Assembly (NCBI RefSeq): GCF_003116015.1
Contig: NZ_LGQZ01000075.1
Coordinates: 1-64,000, forward strand
Length of the DNA stretch: 64,000 nucleotides
DNA from: Azospirillum sp. TSO22-1
GTDB lineage: Bacteria > Pseudomonadota > Alphaproteobacteria > Azospirillales > Azospirillaceae
Direction of reading: 5' to 3'
Every line of letters starts with the position of its first letter. Position 1 is the stretch's first letter. The position numbers and the translations under genes were made by a program. This document shows, piece by piece, positions 49,139-57,827 of the stretch. The notes below the pieces were generated by a model. It did not search any database. It was not told the DNA's origin and worked only from the letters and a program-made list of their open reading frames with translations.

Positions 49139-50716
49139 ATGAAGCTCACGCTCACCTTCCACGGGGCGGCCGGGACGGTCACCGGCTCGTGCTTCCGGCT
49201 CTCCACCGGCAACGGCGACGTGCTGATCGACTGCGGCCTGTTCCAGGGCACCAAGACGGTGCGCGAGCTGAACTACCGGCCGTTCCCGTTCAACCCGGCC
49301 TCGTTGCGCGCCGTGCTGCTGACGCACGCGCACATCGACCATGCCGGGCTGGTGCCGAAGCTGGTGCGCCAGGGCTACCGCGGCCCCGTCTACGCCACGC
49401 CGGCCACGGTCGACCTGCTGGAATACATGCTGCCCGACAGCGGCTACATCCAGGAGACCGACGTCGAGCGCCTGAACCGCCGCAACCGCCAGCGCGGCCG
49501 GCCCGCCGTGCAGCCCATCTACACCGAGGAGGACGCCCGGGCCTCGCTGAAGCGCCTGAAGCCGGTCGGCTACGACCGCTGGGTGGACGTGATCGCCGGC
49601 GTGCGGGCGCGTTTCTGGCAGGCCGGACACCTGTTGGGTTCCGCCTCGGTCGAACTGGAGGTGGCGAACCACGGCCGGGATCCGGTCCGCCTGCTGTTCT
49701 CCGGCGACGTCGGCCCCGGCGGCAAGGCCTTCCACGAGGGCGCCGAGGCGCCGGTGCACCCCGACTGGCTGGTCATGGAGACCACCTACGGCGACCGCAA
49801 CCGCGAGGAGCTCGGCCACGAGCAGCGCCGCGCCCTGCTGGCCGCGGAGGTGCGCGCGGCGCTGGAGGCGGGCGGGCCGCTGCTGATCCCGGTGTTCGCT
49901 GTGGAGCGTACGCAGGAACTGCTCTACGACCTCGACCGCCTGTTCGACACCGGGGTGCTGCCGCCGGTGGAGGTGTTCCTGGACTCGCCGCTGGCCGATG
50001 CGGTGACCGGCGTCTTCCGCCGCCATCTCGCGGAGATCGGCAGTGCGGGGGACGATCCCTTCGTGCGGCCGAACTTCCACCGCGTGCTCAGCGTGGCGGA
50101 GAGCCAGACGCTCAACGCGCTGAGGGGCGGCGCCATCATCATGGCGGCCAGCGGCATGTGCGACGCCGGCCGCATCCGCCACCACCTGAAGAACCACCTG
50201 TGGCGGCCGGGGACGACGGTGCTGCTGGTCGGCTATCAGGCGCCCGGCACGCTGGGCCACACGCTGCGGCAAGGCGCCCCGCGCGTGCGCATCCACGGCG
50301 AGGAGGTCGAGGTGCGGGCGCGCATCCGTTCGCTCGACGTCTATTCCGGCCACGCCGACCGCGATGGGCTGCTCGACTGGCTGGAGGCCCGGCAGGGCGT
50401 CGGGCGCGGGCTGTTCCTGGTGCACGGCGAGCCCGGCGCCCGCGAGGCGATCCGGCAGGCGCTGCTGGCCAAGGGCTGGGATCCGGCGAGCATCCGCGTT
50501 CCCGACCTGGACGAGACGGTCGATCTGACGCAGCCGCGTCCGCAGACGGCCGGGGACGGCGCGCCGCGCCTGCCGGCCGCGGCGATGGGCGGGGCCGACT
50601 GGCACAACCGTTACGCCGAGGCCCTGCTGGAGTTGGGCGAGGCGCTGCGGGCGGCGCCCGACGACCGCACGCGCGACCATCTGCTGGAGCGTGTCCGCAA
50701 AGCAATCCCGCAATGA
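49139..50716 (+). CDS. Beta-CASP metallo-beta-lactamase-fold hydrolase (RNase-like)
   Basis: 525 residues. Metal motif T-H-A-H-I-D-H-A-G (H63, H65, D67, H68), later F-S-G-D-V-G-P. The beta-CASP motif I-I-M-A-A-S-G-M-C-D-A-G-R-I-R-H-H-L and the C-terminal Y-S-G-H-A-D and L-V-H-G-E-P complete the active site. Such proteins (YsiP/KH-less CPSF-like) are nucleases acting on RNA. It follows the PRPP-synthetase-like gene by 12 bases. Together with the phosphorylase it could supply NMPs from RNA. Confidence 0.88.
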   Translation: MKLTLTFHGAAGTVTGSCFRLSTGNGDVLIDCGLFQGTKTVRELNYRPFPFNPASLRAVLLTHAHIDHAGLVPKLVRQGYRGPVYATPATVDLLEYMLPDSGYIQETDVERLNRRNRQRGRPAVQPIYTEEDARASLKRLKPVGYDRWVDVIAGVRARFWQAGHLLGSASVELEVANHGRDPVRLLFSGDVGPGGKAFHEGAEAPVHPDWLVMETTYGDRNREELGHEQRRALLAAEVRAALEAGGPLLIPVFAVERTQELLYDLDRLFDTGVLPPVEVFLDSPLADAVTGVFRRHLAEIGSAGDDPFVRPNFHRVLSVAESQTLNALRGGAIIMAASGMCDAGRIRHHLKNHLWRPGTTVLLVGYQAPGTLGHTLRQGAPRVRIHGEEVEVRARIRSLDVYSGHADRDGLLDWLEARQGVGRGLFLVHGEPGAREAIRQALLAKGWDPASIRVPDLDETVDLTQPRPQTAGDGAPRLPAAAMGGADWHNRYAEALLELGEALRAAPDDRTRDHLLERVRKAIPQ

Positions 50717-50829
50717 TTTCGTCCTGCCGGGGTGGAGGTGCGATGTTTTGTTTCTCCACATTATTGTCGCTTCGGAGTATGACTCCTTGAAGACGCTTGG
50801 GTGAGGGTTGGGGTAGCAAGGGGTTTCCG

Positions 50830-51360
50830 ATGGCGGAGAAGAAGCCCGCGGATCCGCGCGTGGCGAACGTCGTCAAGCAGATGGCGCGCAAGCTCCAGGC
50901 TGACATTGCCGAGATAGGCAGGCTGCGCAACGGGCCGCCGCCCAGAACCTTTCCGCAGTTCCGCGAGATCCGAAACCGGCACCGCGAGATCCAGGGCCTG
51001 ATGTTCTCCATCCAGGAGCGCATCGCCGAGAGCGGCGATCTGCTGCCGCCCAACTTCGCGCAGTGGCTGGTGCGGCAGAAACTGAACGAACTGGCCTTCT
51101 TCACCGACATCAGCCACGCCTTCATCAGCGACCCGCCGATCGCGCTGACCCACTCGCTGGGGGCGTTCGACGTGCTGACCTCGGAGCAGACGTCGTTCAA
51201 CGAGGTGCTCGGCTACTTCGACATGATGCTCTTCGAGGCGGGCATCGACGACAAGACCGCCGACGAGCTGGACGCCACCCGCACCAAGATCGAGCACACG
51301 CTGGCGATGATCGACCGCCTGCTCGACCAGAGCCCGAAGGTGCTGCAGGAGTTCGACTGA
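50830..51360 (+). CDS. Hypothetical helical protein
   Basis: 176 residues. Strongly helical and charged: V-V-K-Q-M-A-R-K-L-Q-A-D-I-A-E-I-G-R-L-R near the start and L-D-A-T-R-T-K-I-E-H-T-L-A-M-I-D-R-L-L-D near the end. No TM segment or known motif. ATG 50830 (M-A-E-K-K-P) is used; an ATG 33 bases earlier gives a longer form without a clear ribosome site. Confidence 0.7.
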   Translation: MAEKKPADPRVANVVKQMARKLQADIAEIGRLRNGPPPRTFPQFREIRNRHREIQGLMFSIQERIAESGDLLPPNFAQWLVRQKLNELAFFTDISHAFISDPPIALTHSLGAFDVLTSEQTSFNEVLGYFDMMLFEAGIDDKTADELDATRTKIEHTLAMIDRLLDQSPKVLQEFD

Positions 51361-51429
51361 CGGCCAGCTTGGAGGGCGCCGCGGCGGCCCTAGCTTCCTC
51401 GCGTGCGGTCAACACGAGGGAGGCACACC

Positions 51430-51855
51430 ATGGTGATGCGCAGTTCCGATGCCGAGTGGCGCGGCGATCTGAAGAGCGGCAAGGGTTCGATGCGGCTCGG
51501 GTCCGGGGCGTTCGAGGGCTCGTACTCCTTTCCATCGCGGTTCGAGAGCGGCCAGGGCACCAACCCGGAGGAGCTGATCGCGGCGGCGCACGCCGGCTGC
51601 TTCTCGATGGCGTTCTCGCACGGGCTGGCGTCGGCCGGGCACACCCCGACCAGCGTGCGCACCACGGCGCGCGTGCACCTGGAGCAGGCCGGCGGCGGCT
51701 TCGCCATCACCCGCATCGAGCTCGACTGCCAGGCGCAGGTCCCCGGCATCGACGAGGCGGCGTTCAGCAAACTCGCCGACGAGGCCAAGAAGAACTGCCC
51801 GGTGTCGAAGGCGCTGGCCGGCACCGAGATCACGCTGAACGCCCGGCTGGCATGA
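51430..51855 (+). CDS. OsmC-family peroxiredoxin
   Basis: 141 residues. The two redox Cys are Cys57 in A-H-A-G-C-F-S-M-A and Cys123 in N-C-P-V-S-K-A-L, spaced as in OsmC/Ohr thiol peroxidases. OsmC removes organic hydroperoxides. E-E-L-I-A-A-A-H upstream of the first Cys fits OsmC rather than Ohr. GAGGGAGG precedes ATG 51430. Copy B of the palindromic element starts three bases after its stop. Confidence 0.9.
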   Translation: MVMRSSDAEWRGDLKSGKGSMRLGSGAFEGSYSFPSRFESGQGTNPEELIAAAHAGCFSMAFSHGLASAGHTPTSVRTTARVHLEQAGGGFAITRIELDCQAQVPGIDEAAFSKLADEAKKNCPVSKALAGTEITLNARLA

Positions 51856-51857
51856 CA

Positions 51858-51987
51858 ACCCTCTCCCGTCCCGGGAGAGGGTGGCGCCGCAGGCGCCGGG
51901 TGAGGGTATAGGCAAGGATCCTTGGACTTACCCTCACCCTCCCGCTCTCCGAGCGGGCCCCTCCCTCTCCCGGGGCGGGAGAGGGAG
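51858..51987. repeat. Complex palindromic intergenic element, copy B (inverted to copy A)
   Basis: Lies between the convergent OsmC gene and the small gene at 51989. Its reverse complement matches copy A over the whole length. The inner hairpins differ from A in both arms at once: CCCGCTC/GAGCGGG here against CCCGCGC/GCGCGGG in A, and GGCGCC/GGCGCC here against GGCCGC/GCGGCC in A. The central loop holds the palindrome CAAGGATCCTTG. Confidence 0.9.
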
Positions 51988-51988
51988 A

Positions 51989-52237
51989 CTATCCCTCCAG
52001 CACCACCTCGACCTCGCTCAGATCGCTGAGGCGGCGGGCGAGGCGTTCGGTGCACAGGACCTCCAGGATGCCGAAGGCGCCCGACGGCAGGATCGAGTGC
52101 AACTCGCCGGCCATGCCCTGTTCGGAGACGAAGCGCTTCAGGCGGTCGACGTGCAGGTCACGCTCCGACCGGCCGCGCAGGCCGCTGGTGATGCGGCTGA
52201 ACTGCACCTTGTAGGGCTTGAAGATCGCTGGAGCCAA
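51989..52237 (-). CDS. Small hypothetical protein
   Basis: 82 residues. Basic N-terminal half (F-K-P-Y-K-V-Q-F-S-R-I-T-S-G-L-R-G-R-S) and acidic C-terminus ending V-E-V-V-L-E-G. No motif known. Its stop codon is two bases from palindromic element B. The 404-base structured gap lies upstream, so it may have a long leader. Confidence 0.6.
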   Translation of the reverse strand: MAPAIFKPYKVQFSRITSGLRGRSERDLHVDRLKRFVSEQGMAGELHSILPSGAFGILEVLCTERLARRLSDLSEVEVVLEG

Positions 52238-52641
52238 GGCGGCACCCCCTTCCTGGATGCGGCGTTCCTACCACGCCGCGGTCCCGGCGCGCACGCTTCA
52301 ATTCGTCCGGCCGTCCGGCGGCGCACTACGACCAAAGGGGGATCCTGAAACGGTGCGCCGGGCTGAGGATTGTTCACAGGTTGCCGAGACGTTCGCTTGA
52401 CTCCGGCAAGGGCCGTCGGCAACCCGGAAACACGCCTGAAAAATGGGCGCATGCGCCATTATGTCAGGATTTCCGCCATTTTCCGCGCCGCCTAAAAAGC
52501 GGGCAAGGTGTCTTCCGTCCTTAATCTGTCACAGGCGGAGTGATTCGTCCCGGGATTCGCCAACAGGGTTATCCACAGTTTTTGGGGATAATCCCTCCGA
52601 GGCCGGAATATCCTTTGGTATAAACAGGTTATGCCGTCCGC
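52238..52641. other. 404-base structured non-coding gap with a DnaA-type box
   Basis: No supported gene. The gap holds an inverted repeat GGTTGCCGA/TCGGCAACC (52379-52387 with 52416-52424). Between the arms is CTCCGGCAA, an alternative partner for the left arm. A near-perfect palindrome lies at 52442-52460. One perfect TTATCCACA (52569-52577) is followed by GGATAATCC. The layout suggests a leader or small RNA with alternative folds rather than an origin. Confidence 0.5.
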
Positions 52642-52917
52642 TCAGGCGGCGGTGGGGCGGCGTCCGGTCGGCTGCCGTGCGGGCGCCTGGGGCTCCAGCG
52701 CGGCGGCGGCGGTGCGCCGGGCCAACTCGCAGCGGATCAGGATGGAGCCGGACAGCAGCCGGCGCAGCGTTGGGCCGTCCGGGTCGCTCATGGTCTCCAG
52801 GCGGTTGCGGTTGAGCGTGTTGCGCAGGGTGCTCTCGCTCCAGCCCTGCAGCAGCGTCCGCTTCCGTGCCACGTCCGTGGCGTTCTCGAAATCGACGAGG
52901 AAGGCGGTGGCACCCAT
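52642..52917 (-). CDS. Small hypothetical protein
   Basis: 91 residues from ATG 52917 (M-G-A-T-A-F-L-V-D-F-E-N-A-T-D). V-D-F-E-N recalls the first strand of NYN/PIN-like domains, but the rest is too short for such a fold. The C-terminal half is Arg/Ala/Pro-rich and looks disordered. The frame stays open upstream. Confidence 0.55.
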   Translation of the reverse strand: MGATAFLVDFENATDVARKRTLLQGWSESTLRNTLNRNRLETMSDPDGPTLRRLLSGSILIRCELARRTAAAALEPQAPARQPTGRRPTAA

Positions 52918-53134
52918 TCCGAACCCCTGGCGCAAACCCCCGGAGGAAGACCCGGCGCGCTGGAGAAGTCCCACGGCGACTCCGGTCTTGGGTTCACCAT
53001 AGCAGTGCAAGCGCCCGGCTTCGCCTTGGCTTTTCGCTCAAATGCGCCTGAACGTCCGGCGGCTGCGGGAGGTGGTAGGAGGGGAGGAAGGGCGCTACGA
53101 CCGCGGCCAAAGCCGTACGCGGATCGGTACGCCG

Positions 53135-53506
53135 TCAGGCGACCCGGGTCTCGATCTGGCTGAGCATGAACAGCAGCTCGTTCGGGGTGAACGGTTTCAG
53201 CATCCGGTGCCAGCCGCGGGCGAGGATCTCCTCGCGCACCTCCGGGGCGGAATCCCCGGTCAGGATGATCACCGGCACCCGGCCGGCGATGGCGCCCATC
53301 GCTTCCGGCACCGCCTCCAGCGCGGTGCAGCCGCCGAGCCGGAAGTCGCAGAGCAGCACGTCCGGCTGCACGCCGGATTCGGCGATCTTCCACGCCAGCT
53401 CGCCGCCGGTCGCGCCGGAGATCACCAGATAGCCGGCGGCGCGGAGGAAGGCCTCCGTGCCTTCGCGGACCATTGCGTCGTCTTCGATGAGCGTGACGTT
53501 GATCAT
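53135..53506 (-). CDS. Single-domain response regulator
   Basis: 123 residues: a receiver domain alone. Acidic pocket E8-D9-D10, phospho-acceptor Asp54 in L-L-C-D-F-R, Thr83 in I-L-T-G-D, Lys104 in M-L-K-P-F. No output domain, as in CheY-like or phosphorelay intermediates. ATG 53506 is favoured because longer forms add no conserved sequence. No kinase gene adjoins it. Confidence 0.9.
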   Translation of the reverse strand: MINVTLIEDDAMVREGTEAFLRAAGYLVISGATGGELAWKIAESGVQPDVLLCDFRLGGCTALEAVPEAMGAIAGRVPVIILTGDSAPEVREEILARGWHRMLKPFTPNELLFMLSQIETRVA

Positions 53507-53563
53507 GGCTCGATGATCTGCCCCGACGGGGCGCCTTGACCGGGAAGTCACAAGCACATCACA

Positions 53564-53611
53564 GGTTGCGGAAAGTCGCAACCATGCCGGACCGCATACA
53601 ACGGTTGCATG
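53564..53611. promoter_or_regulatory. Two dyads upstream of the response regulator gene
   Basis: GGTTGCG (53564-53570) and CGCAACC (53577-53583) form a perfect 7-bp inverted repeat. Next to it, 53595-53611 is a 17-base near-palindrome (CAT.CAAC.GTTG.ATG form). Both share the GGTTG word and lie 58-105 bases upstream of the start codon, the right place for regulator binding. Confidence 0.4.
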
Positions 53612-53669
53612 ACGCGCTGCCGGAAGGCCGCGTCCGAATGCCGTAAAAATATCGGAGGGGGGAGGGGAA

Positions 53670-53744
<75 letters not shown>

Positions 53745-53764
53745 CCCGTCCTGAGGTGGCGCGG

Positions 53765-53793
53765 GTTATACGACAGGCGTCCGGCCCACGCAA
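53765..53793 (-). promoter_or_regulatory. Promoter of tRNA-Thr
   Basis: Minus strand TTGCGT (53793-53788), a 17-base spacer, TATAAC (53770-53765; 5/6). It predicts a start about 14 bases before the mature tRNA 5' end, typical of tRNA genes. Confidence 0.6.
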
Positions 53794-53811
53794 CCCCTTA
53801 AAAGCAAAAAA

Positions 53812-55734
53812 TCACGCCTTCGCGTCGGCCAGCGGAACCACCGCCTCGGCGCGGAAATCCGGCACGATGTTGGCGACGATGGTCAGCACGCGTTCGGCGT
53901 CGCCGCCGCGCGCCGCCGCCTCCAGCTCGCCCAGCGCGCGGTTGACCAGCGCGTAGTCGATGACCCGCGGCGAGGCCAGGAAGACGCCGTCGGCCTCGGT
54001 GCGCGTCGGCGCCTCGGCGGCGGACAGGATCTCCTCGAACAGCTTCTCGCCGGGGCGCAGGCCGGTGAACTCCACCTTGATGTCGACGTCCGGCCGGTAA
54101 CCGGCCAGCCGGATCATCTGCCGCGCCAGATCGACGATCTTCACCGGCTCGCCCATGTCGAGCACCAGCACCTTGCCGCGCTCCTCGGCCCGGGCGGCGC
54201 CGTGCGCGGAGGCCTGCAGCACCAGCTCCACCGCCTCGCGCACCGTCATGAAGTAGCGGCGCATGTCCGGGTGGGTGACGGTCAGCGGCCCGCCGGCCGC
54301 CAGCTGGCGCTGGAACAGCGGCACCACCGAGCCCGAGGAGCCCAGCACGTTGCCGAAGCGCACCGTCATGAAGCGCGTGGTCGTGGCGCCGTCGCGGCCC
54401 GGCAGCACGTCGAGCGCTTGGCAGTAGCACTCGGCGAAGCGCTTGCTGGCGCCCATCACGCTGGTCGGGCGGATCGCCTTGTCGGTCGAGATCATCACCA
54501 TGGCGAGGCAACCCGCCGCGCGCGCCGCATCGGCGACGTTGCGGGTGCCGACGACGTTGGTCAGCGCGCCCTCGGTCGGGTTCTCCTCGACCAGCGGCAC
54601 GTGCTTCAGCGCCGCGGCGTGGAACACCATGACCGGGCGGTGCTCCTGGAACAGGCGGTGGACGCGGTCGCGGTCGCGCACGTCGGCCAGTACCGTGTGC
54701 ACGGCGAGATCCGGGAACCGCCCGCGGATCTCCAGGTCGATGGCGTAGAGGTTGAACTCCCCGGCATCGACCAGCACGAGGTCGCTCGGCTCCAGCGCCG
54801 CGATCTGCCGCACCAGCTCGCTGCCGATGGTGCCGCCGGCGCCGGTGACCAGCACGCGGCGCGCGGCGATCAGTTCGCTGATGGCGCCGCGGTCGAGCAC
54901 CGACTGTGGCCGGCCCAGCAGGTCCTCGATGGCGATCGGGCGGACCTCGATCTTGCCCTCGTCGAGGGCCGACTTGAACTCGGTCAGGCTGGGCAGGCGG
55001 GACAGCGTGAGGCCCAGCGCCTCCGCCTCGTCCAGCAGGGCGCGCACGGCGGCGCCCGTCACCTCGGCGTGGCCCTTGGTGAGGATCAGGCGCTGCGGGC
55101 GCTCGCCCTTGCGGGCCAGCGCCTCGACCACGCCGCGCAGGTCGTCGGTGCCGCCCAGCACCGGCACGCCGCGCACCGACTGCCCCATGCGGCGGTTCTT
55201 GTCGTCCAGCATGCCGACGACGCGGTACACCGTGTTGGCCTGCGAGCGGATGAACAGCTCCGCCGCGTCGCCGACGCCCAGCAGCAGCACCGGGATGCGC
55301 GGCACGCCGGACAGCTCGTCGCGCAGCGCCAGCCGGCGGTCCTTGGTCAGGCGGTAGGCGAAGCGCGGCCCGCCCAGCAGCACGATCTGCACCAGCCAGA
55401 GGATCGGCGGCAGCGAGCGGGGCAGGGCGTTCAGGCGGGTCATCATGAACATGACCAGCACGAAGGTCAGCACCGACACCGTCACCGCGCGCACCACATG
55501 GGCGAGATCGGGGATCGAGGCGTAGCGCCAGATGCCGCGGTACAGGCCCAGCGTCATGAACACGATGCCCGAGATGCCGACCATGATCGGCGCGGCCAGC
55601 GTCAGCACGTCGGCGTACTGATCGAAGGCCAGCATGCCGACGCGCAGGTAGAGGGCCACCACGAAGGCGACGCCGGTCATCACGAGGTCGTGCAGGTAGA
55701 CGAGGAACGCCCGCGGCGACGGGATGCGCATCAT
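53812..55734 (-). CDS. CapD/PglF-type nucleotide-sugar dehydratase (membrane-bound)
   Basis: 640 residues. Four N-terminal TM helices (to about 125). A Rossmann-like CoA-binding region follows. The C-terminal SDR domain has G-A-G-G-T-I-G-S-E-L-V-R-Q and the catalytic S-T-D-K-A-I-R-P-T-S-V-M-G-A-S-K-R. Family members (WbpM, PglF, CapD) 4,6-dehydrate UDP-GlcNAc, the first step to bacillosamine- or quinovosamine-type sugars. ATG 55734 with AAGGG upstream; a second ATG follows at once. A T-rich stretch after the stop may aid termination. Confidence 0.93.
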   Translation of the reverse strand: MMRIPSPRAFLVYLHDLVMTGVAFVVALYLRVGMLAFDQYADVLTLAAPIMVGISGIVFMTLGLYRGIWRYASIPDLAHVVRAVTVSVLTFVLVMFMMTRLNALPRSLPPILWLVQIVLLGGPRFAYRLTKDRRLALRDELSGVPRIPVLLLGVGDAAELFIRSQANTVYRVVGMLDDKNRRMGQSVRGVPVLGGTDDLRGVVEALARKGERPQRLILTKGHAEVTGAAVRALLDEAEALGLTLSRLPSLTEFKSALDEGKIEVRPIAIEDLLGRPQSVLDRGAISELIAARRVLVTGAGGTIGSELVRQIAALEPSDLVLVDAGEFNLYAIDLEIRGRFPDLAVHTVLADVRDRDRVHRLFQEHRPVMVFHAAALKHVPLVEENPTEGALTNVVGTRNVADAARAAGCLAMVMISTDKAIRPTSVMGASKRFAECYCQALDVLPGRDGATTTRFMTVRFGNVLGSSGSVVPLFQRQLAAGGPLTVTHPDMRRYFMTVREAVELVLQASAHGAARAEERGKVLVLDMGEPVKIVDLARQMIRLAGYRPDVDIKVEFTGLRPGEKLFEEILSAAEAPTRTEADGVFLASPRVIDYALVNRALGELEAAARGGDAERVLTIVANIVPDFRAEAVVPLADAKA

Positions 55735-55750
55735 GGACCCTTCGGAACGC

Positions 55751-56704
55751 TCAGCCGTGCGAAGCTTTGAACCATTCGGCGGTGGCGCGCAAGCCGGACG
55801 CGGCTTCCGCCGGCGGAGACCAGCCCAGCGCGGCGCGAATCGCCGCATCGTCGAGAACCAGCGAGCCGCCCACCCGGTCCCAGGCGTCCCGCCGGCCGAG
55901 CAGCGCGGCGGCGAGCCCCAGCAGCGCCGGCGGCACCGGCAGCAGGCGCGGACGGACGCCGAGACCGGCGCTGAAGTGGCGCACGAGGTCGGCGGTGGAC
56001 AGCGGCGCGCCGTCGCTGACCAGGAAGGTGCGGCCGGGCGCCGCCGGGTGGCTCAGGCACAGGGCGACCGCGTCGGCGAGGTTGCCGACGCCGATCAGGC
56101 TGCGCCGGTTGGCCACGCGGCCCAGCGGCAGAGGGACGCGCTTCCGGCACAGGCGCAGCAGGGCGCGCAGATTGCCGGCCACACCCGGGCCGTACACCAG
56201 CGGCGGGCGCAGGATCACCGGGTCGAGCGCGCCGCGGGCGTGCAGGTCTTCCAGCGCCTGCTCGGCCTCCCGCTTGGAGATTCCGTAGGGGGAGTGCGGG
56301 TCGGCCGGAGTGGCGTCGGTGACCGGGTCGGGCCGGCTCTCGTCCACCACCGCCTTGATCGAGCTGAGATAGACGAAGCGGCGCACGCCGCGCCCGGCGC
56401 ACGCCTCGGCGAGGCGGCGGGTGCCGTCGGTGTTGGTGCGGCGGAATTCGGCGAGCGGGTCGGACGCGGTGTCGCGCATCACGTGCACGCGGGCGGCGAG
56501 GTGAGCGACGGCGTCGACGCCCTCCAGCGCCTCGGCCCAGTCGGTGTCCGGGCCGATGTCGCCGACGGCGACGAGGTCGGCGCCGGGTACCTGGGCGTCC
56601 GGATGGCGCACGGCGGCGCGCACGGCGAAGCCACGCTTCACGAGCAACGGCACGAGGGCCCTGCCGACGAAGCCGGTGGCGCCGGTGACGAGGATGCGGG
56701 TCAT
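55751..56704 (-). CDS. NAD-dependent epimerase/dehydratase (sugar nucleotide)
   Basis: 317 residues, extended SDR. G-A-T-G-F-V-G-R-A-L at the N-terminus, catalytic Y-G-I-S-K (YxxxK) near residue 140, and V-F-L/F-Y-L-S-S-I-K strand. Similar proteins next to a WecA-type transferase reduce 4-keto sugars made by the CapD-type partner (inference). The start codon touches palindromic element C, whose G-rich end may serve as the ribosome site. Confidence 0.88.
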   Translation of the reverse strand: MTRILVTGATGFVGRALVPLLVKRGFAVRAAVRHPDAQVPGADLVAVGDIGPDTDWAEALEGVDAVAHLAARVHVMRDTASDPLAEFRRTNTDGTRRLAEACAGRGVRRFVYLSSIKAVVDESRPDPVTDATPADPHSPYGISKREAEQALEDLHARGALDPVILRPPLVYGPGVAGNLRALLRLCRKRVPLPLGRVANRRSLIGVGNLADAVALCLSHPAAPGRTFLVSDGAPLSTADLVRHFSAGLGVRPRLLPVPPALLGLAAALLGRRDAWDRVGGSLVLDDAAIRAALGWSPPAEAASGLRATAEWFKASHG

Positions 56705-56705
56705 G

Positions 56706-56821
56706 CTTGCCCCCACCCCCGACCGCTCCCCCGCTGCGCAGGGGAGGGCGACCTCCCCTCCCCTGCGCAGCGGGGGAGGGAGGGGCCCCGCGCCGAAGGG
56801 CGCGGGGAGGGTGGGGGCAAG
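56706..56821. repeat. Complex palindromic intergenic element, copy C (variant)
   Basis: Fills the gap between the WecA-type gene and the epimerase start. The outer 13-bp stem is CTTGCCCCCACCC/GGGTGGGGGCAAG. Inside it is a 22-bp near-perfect hairpin containing CCGCTGCGCAGGGG, then CCCCGCGCC/GGCGCGGGG. The stretch GAGGGAGGGGCCC-hairpin-GGAGGGTG-GGG-AAGT is shared with copy A. Confidence 0.8.
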
Positions 56822-56825
56822 TGCG

Positions 56826-57827
56826 TCACGCCGGAACCCTCCTCACAGCCCGCCCCAGATGCGCCAGCAGCAGCAAAATCACCGCTGCGCCGGCCGGCAG
56901 CGCGGCCCAGCCGATGCTGAGCGACGCGGCGGCGAGCGCCACCAGGGCGGCGTTGGCGGCCAGCACGGCGCGCACCACCTCGGCGTGGCTGCGGCCGCGC
57001 TGGGTGGCCTTTTGATAGAAGTGCTCGCGATGCGCCTGCCAGACCTTCTTCCCCTCGGCGGCCCGGCGCAGCAGGGTGACGGTCGCGTCGGTCAGGAAAT
57101 AGGCCGGCACCAGCAGCGCCGCCGCCCACATCCCCTTGGCGGCCACCGTCAGCAGCAGCCAGCCCAGCGCGTAGCCCAGCGGCACGCTGCCGACGTCGCC
57201 CATGAAGACCTTGGCCGGGTCCCAGTTCCAGCGCAGAAAGCCCAGCGCCGCGCCGGCCACGGCCAGCCCGTACAGCGCCAGCTCCGGTTCCAGCCCGGCC
57301 AGCGCAGCGACCAGCGCCAGCCCGCCGCCGACGGTCGCTGCCTCGCTGCCGGCCAGCCCGTTGATGCCGTCCATGAAGTTGAAGAGGTTTACGAACCACA
57401 ACCACGCGAAGCCCGCCAGCACGCGGTCCAGCCACAGCGGCGCCAGCCCCTGCAGGACCAGCCCATCCGGCGGCAGCGCCGCCATGCCGACCACCACGGC
57501 GCCGATCTGCGTCAGGAAGCGCGGCGCCGGCCCCAGCCCGCGGCGGTCGTCCATCCACGAGATCGCCATCAGCGCCGACGCCCCCGCCAGGATCGGCAGC
57601 ACGGCGCGCAGATCGCCCAGCCCGCCGCCGATCAGTGCCCAGGCCGGCAGCAGCGCCAGCATGACGCCCCAGCCGCCGCCGCGCGGCGTCGGGATGGTGT
57701 GGCTGGAGCGGTCGTTGGGATGGTCGAGGATCGCCTTGTGCCGCAGGTACGCGGTCACCCGCCCGACCAGCAGCCAGGAGGCGGCCAGCGTCCCGGCCAG
57801 CGCCAGCAGGGCCGCCAGGGCGCTCAC
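56826..57827 (-). CDS. WecA/WbpL-type polyprenyl-phosphate sugar-1-phosphate transferase
   Basis: 333 residues, about ten TM helices. Loop motifs are clear: D-D-R-R-G-L-G-P, N-L-F-N-F-M-D-G-I-N-G-L-A-G-S-E and V-F-M-G-D-V-G-S, plus A-H-R-E-H-F-Y-Q near the C-terminus. It loads a HexNAc-1-P onto undecaprenyl phosphate to start a glycan repeat unit at the inner membrane. GTG 57827 overlaps the stop of the upstream glycosyltransferase gene (GTGA). Confidence 0.9.
   Translation of the reverse strand: MSALAALLALAGTLAASWLLVGRVTAYLRHKAILDHPNDRSSHTIPTPRGGGWGVMLALLPAWALIGGGLGDLRAVLPILAGASALMAISWMDDRRGLGPAPRFLTQIGAVVVGMAALPPDGLVLQGLAPLWLDRVLAGFAWLWFVNLFNFMDGINGLAGSEAATVGGGLALVAALAGLEPELALYGLAVAGAALGFLRWNWDPAKVFMGDVGSVPLGYALGWLLLTVAAKGMWAAALLVPAYFLTDATVTLLRRAAEGKKVWQAHREHFYQKATQRGRSHAEVVRAVLAANAALVALAAASLSIGWAALPAGAAVILLLLAHLGRAVRRVPA

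Noticed and set aside
52569..52577. Perfect DnaA box TTATCCACA as a replication origin
   Set aside because: Only one good box, no cluster or long A+T-rich unwinding region, and no dnaA/hemE/parAB-type neighbours. Kept only as a possible regulatory site.
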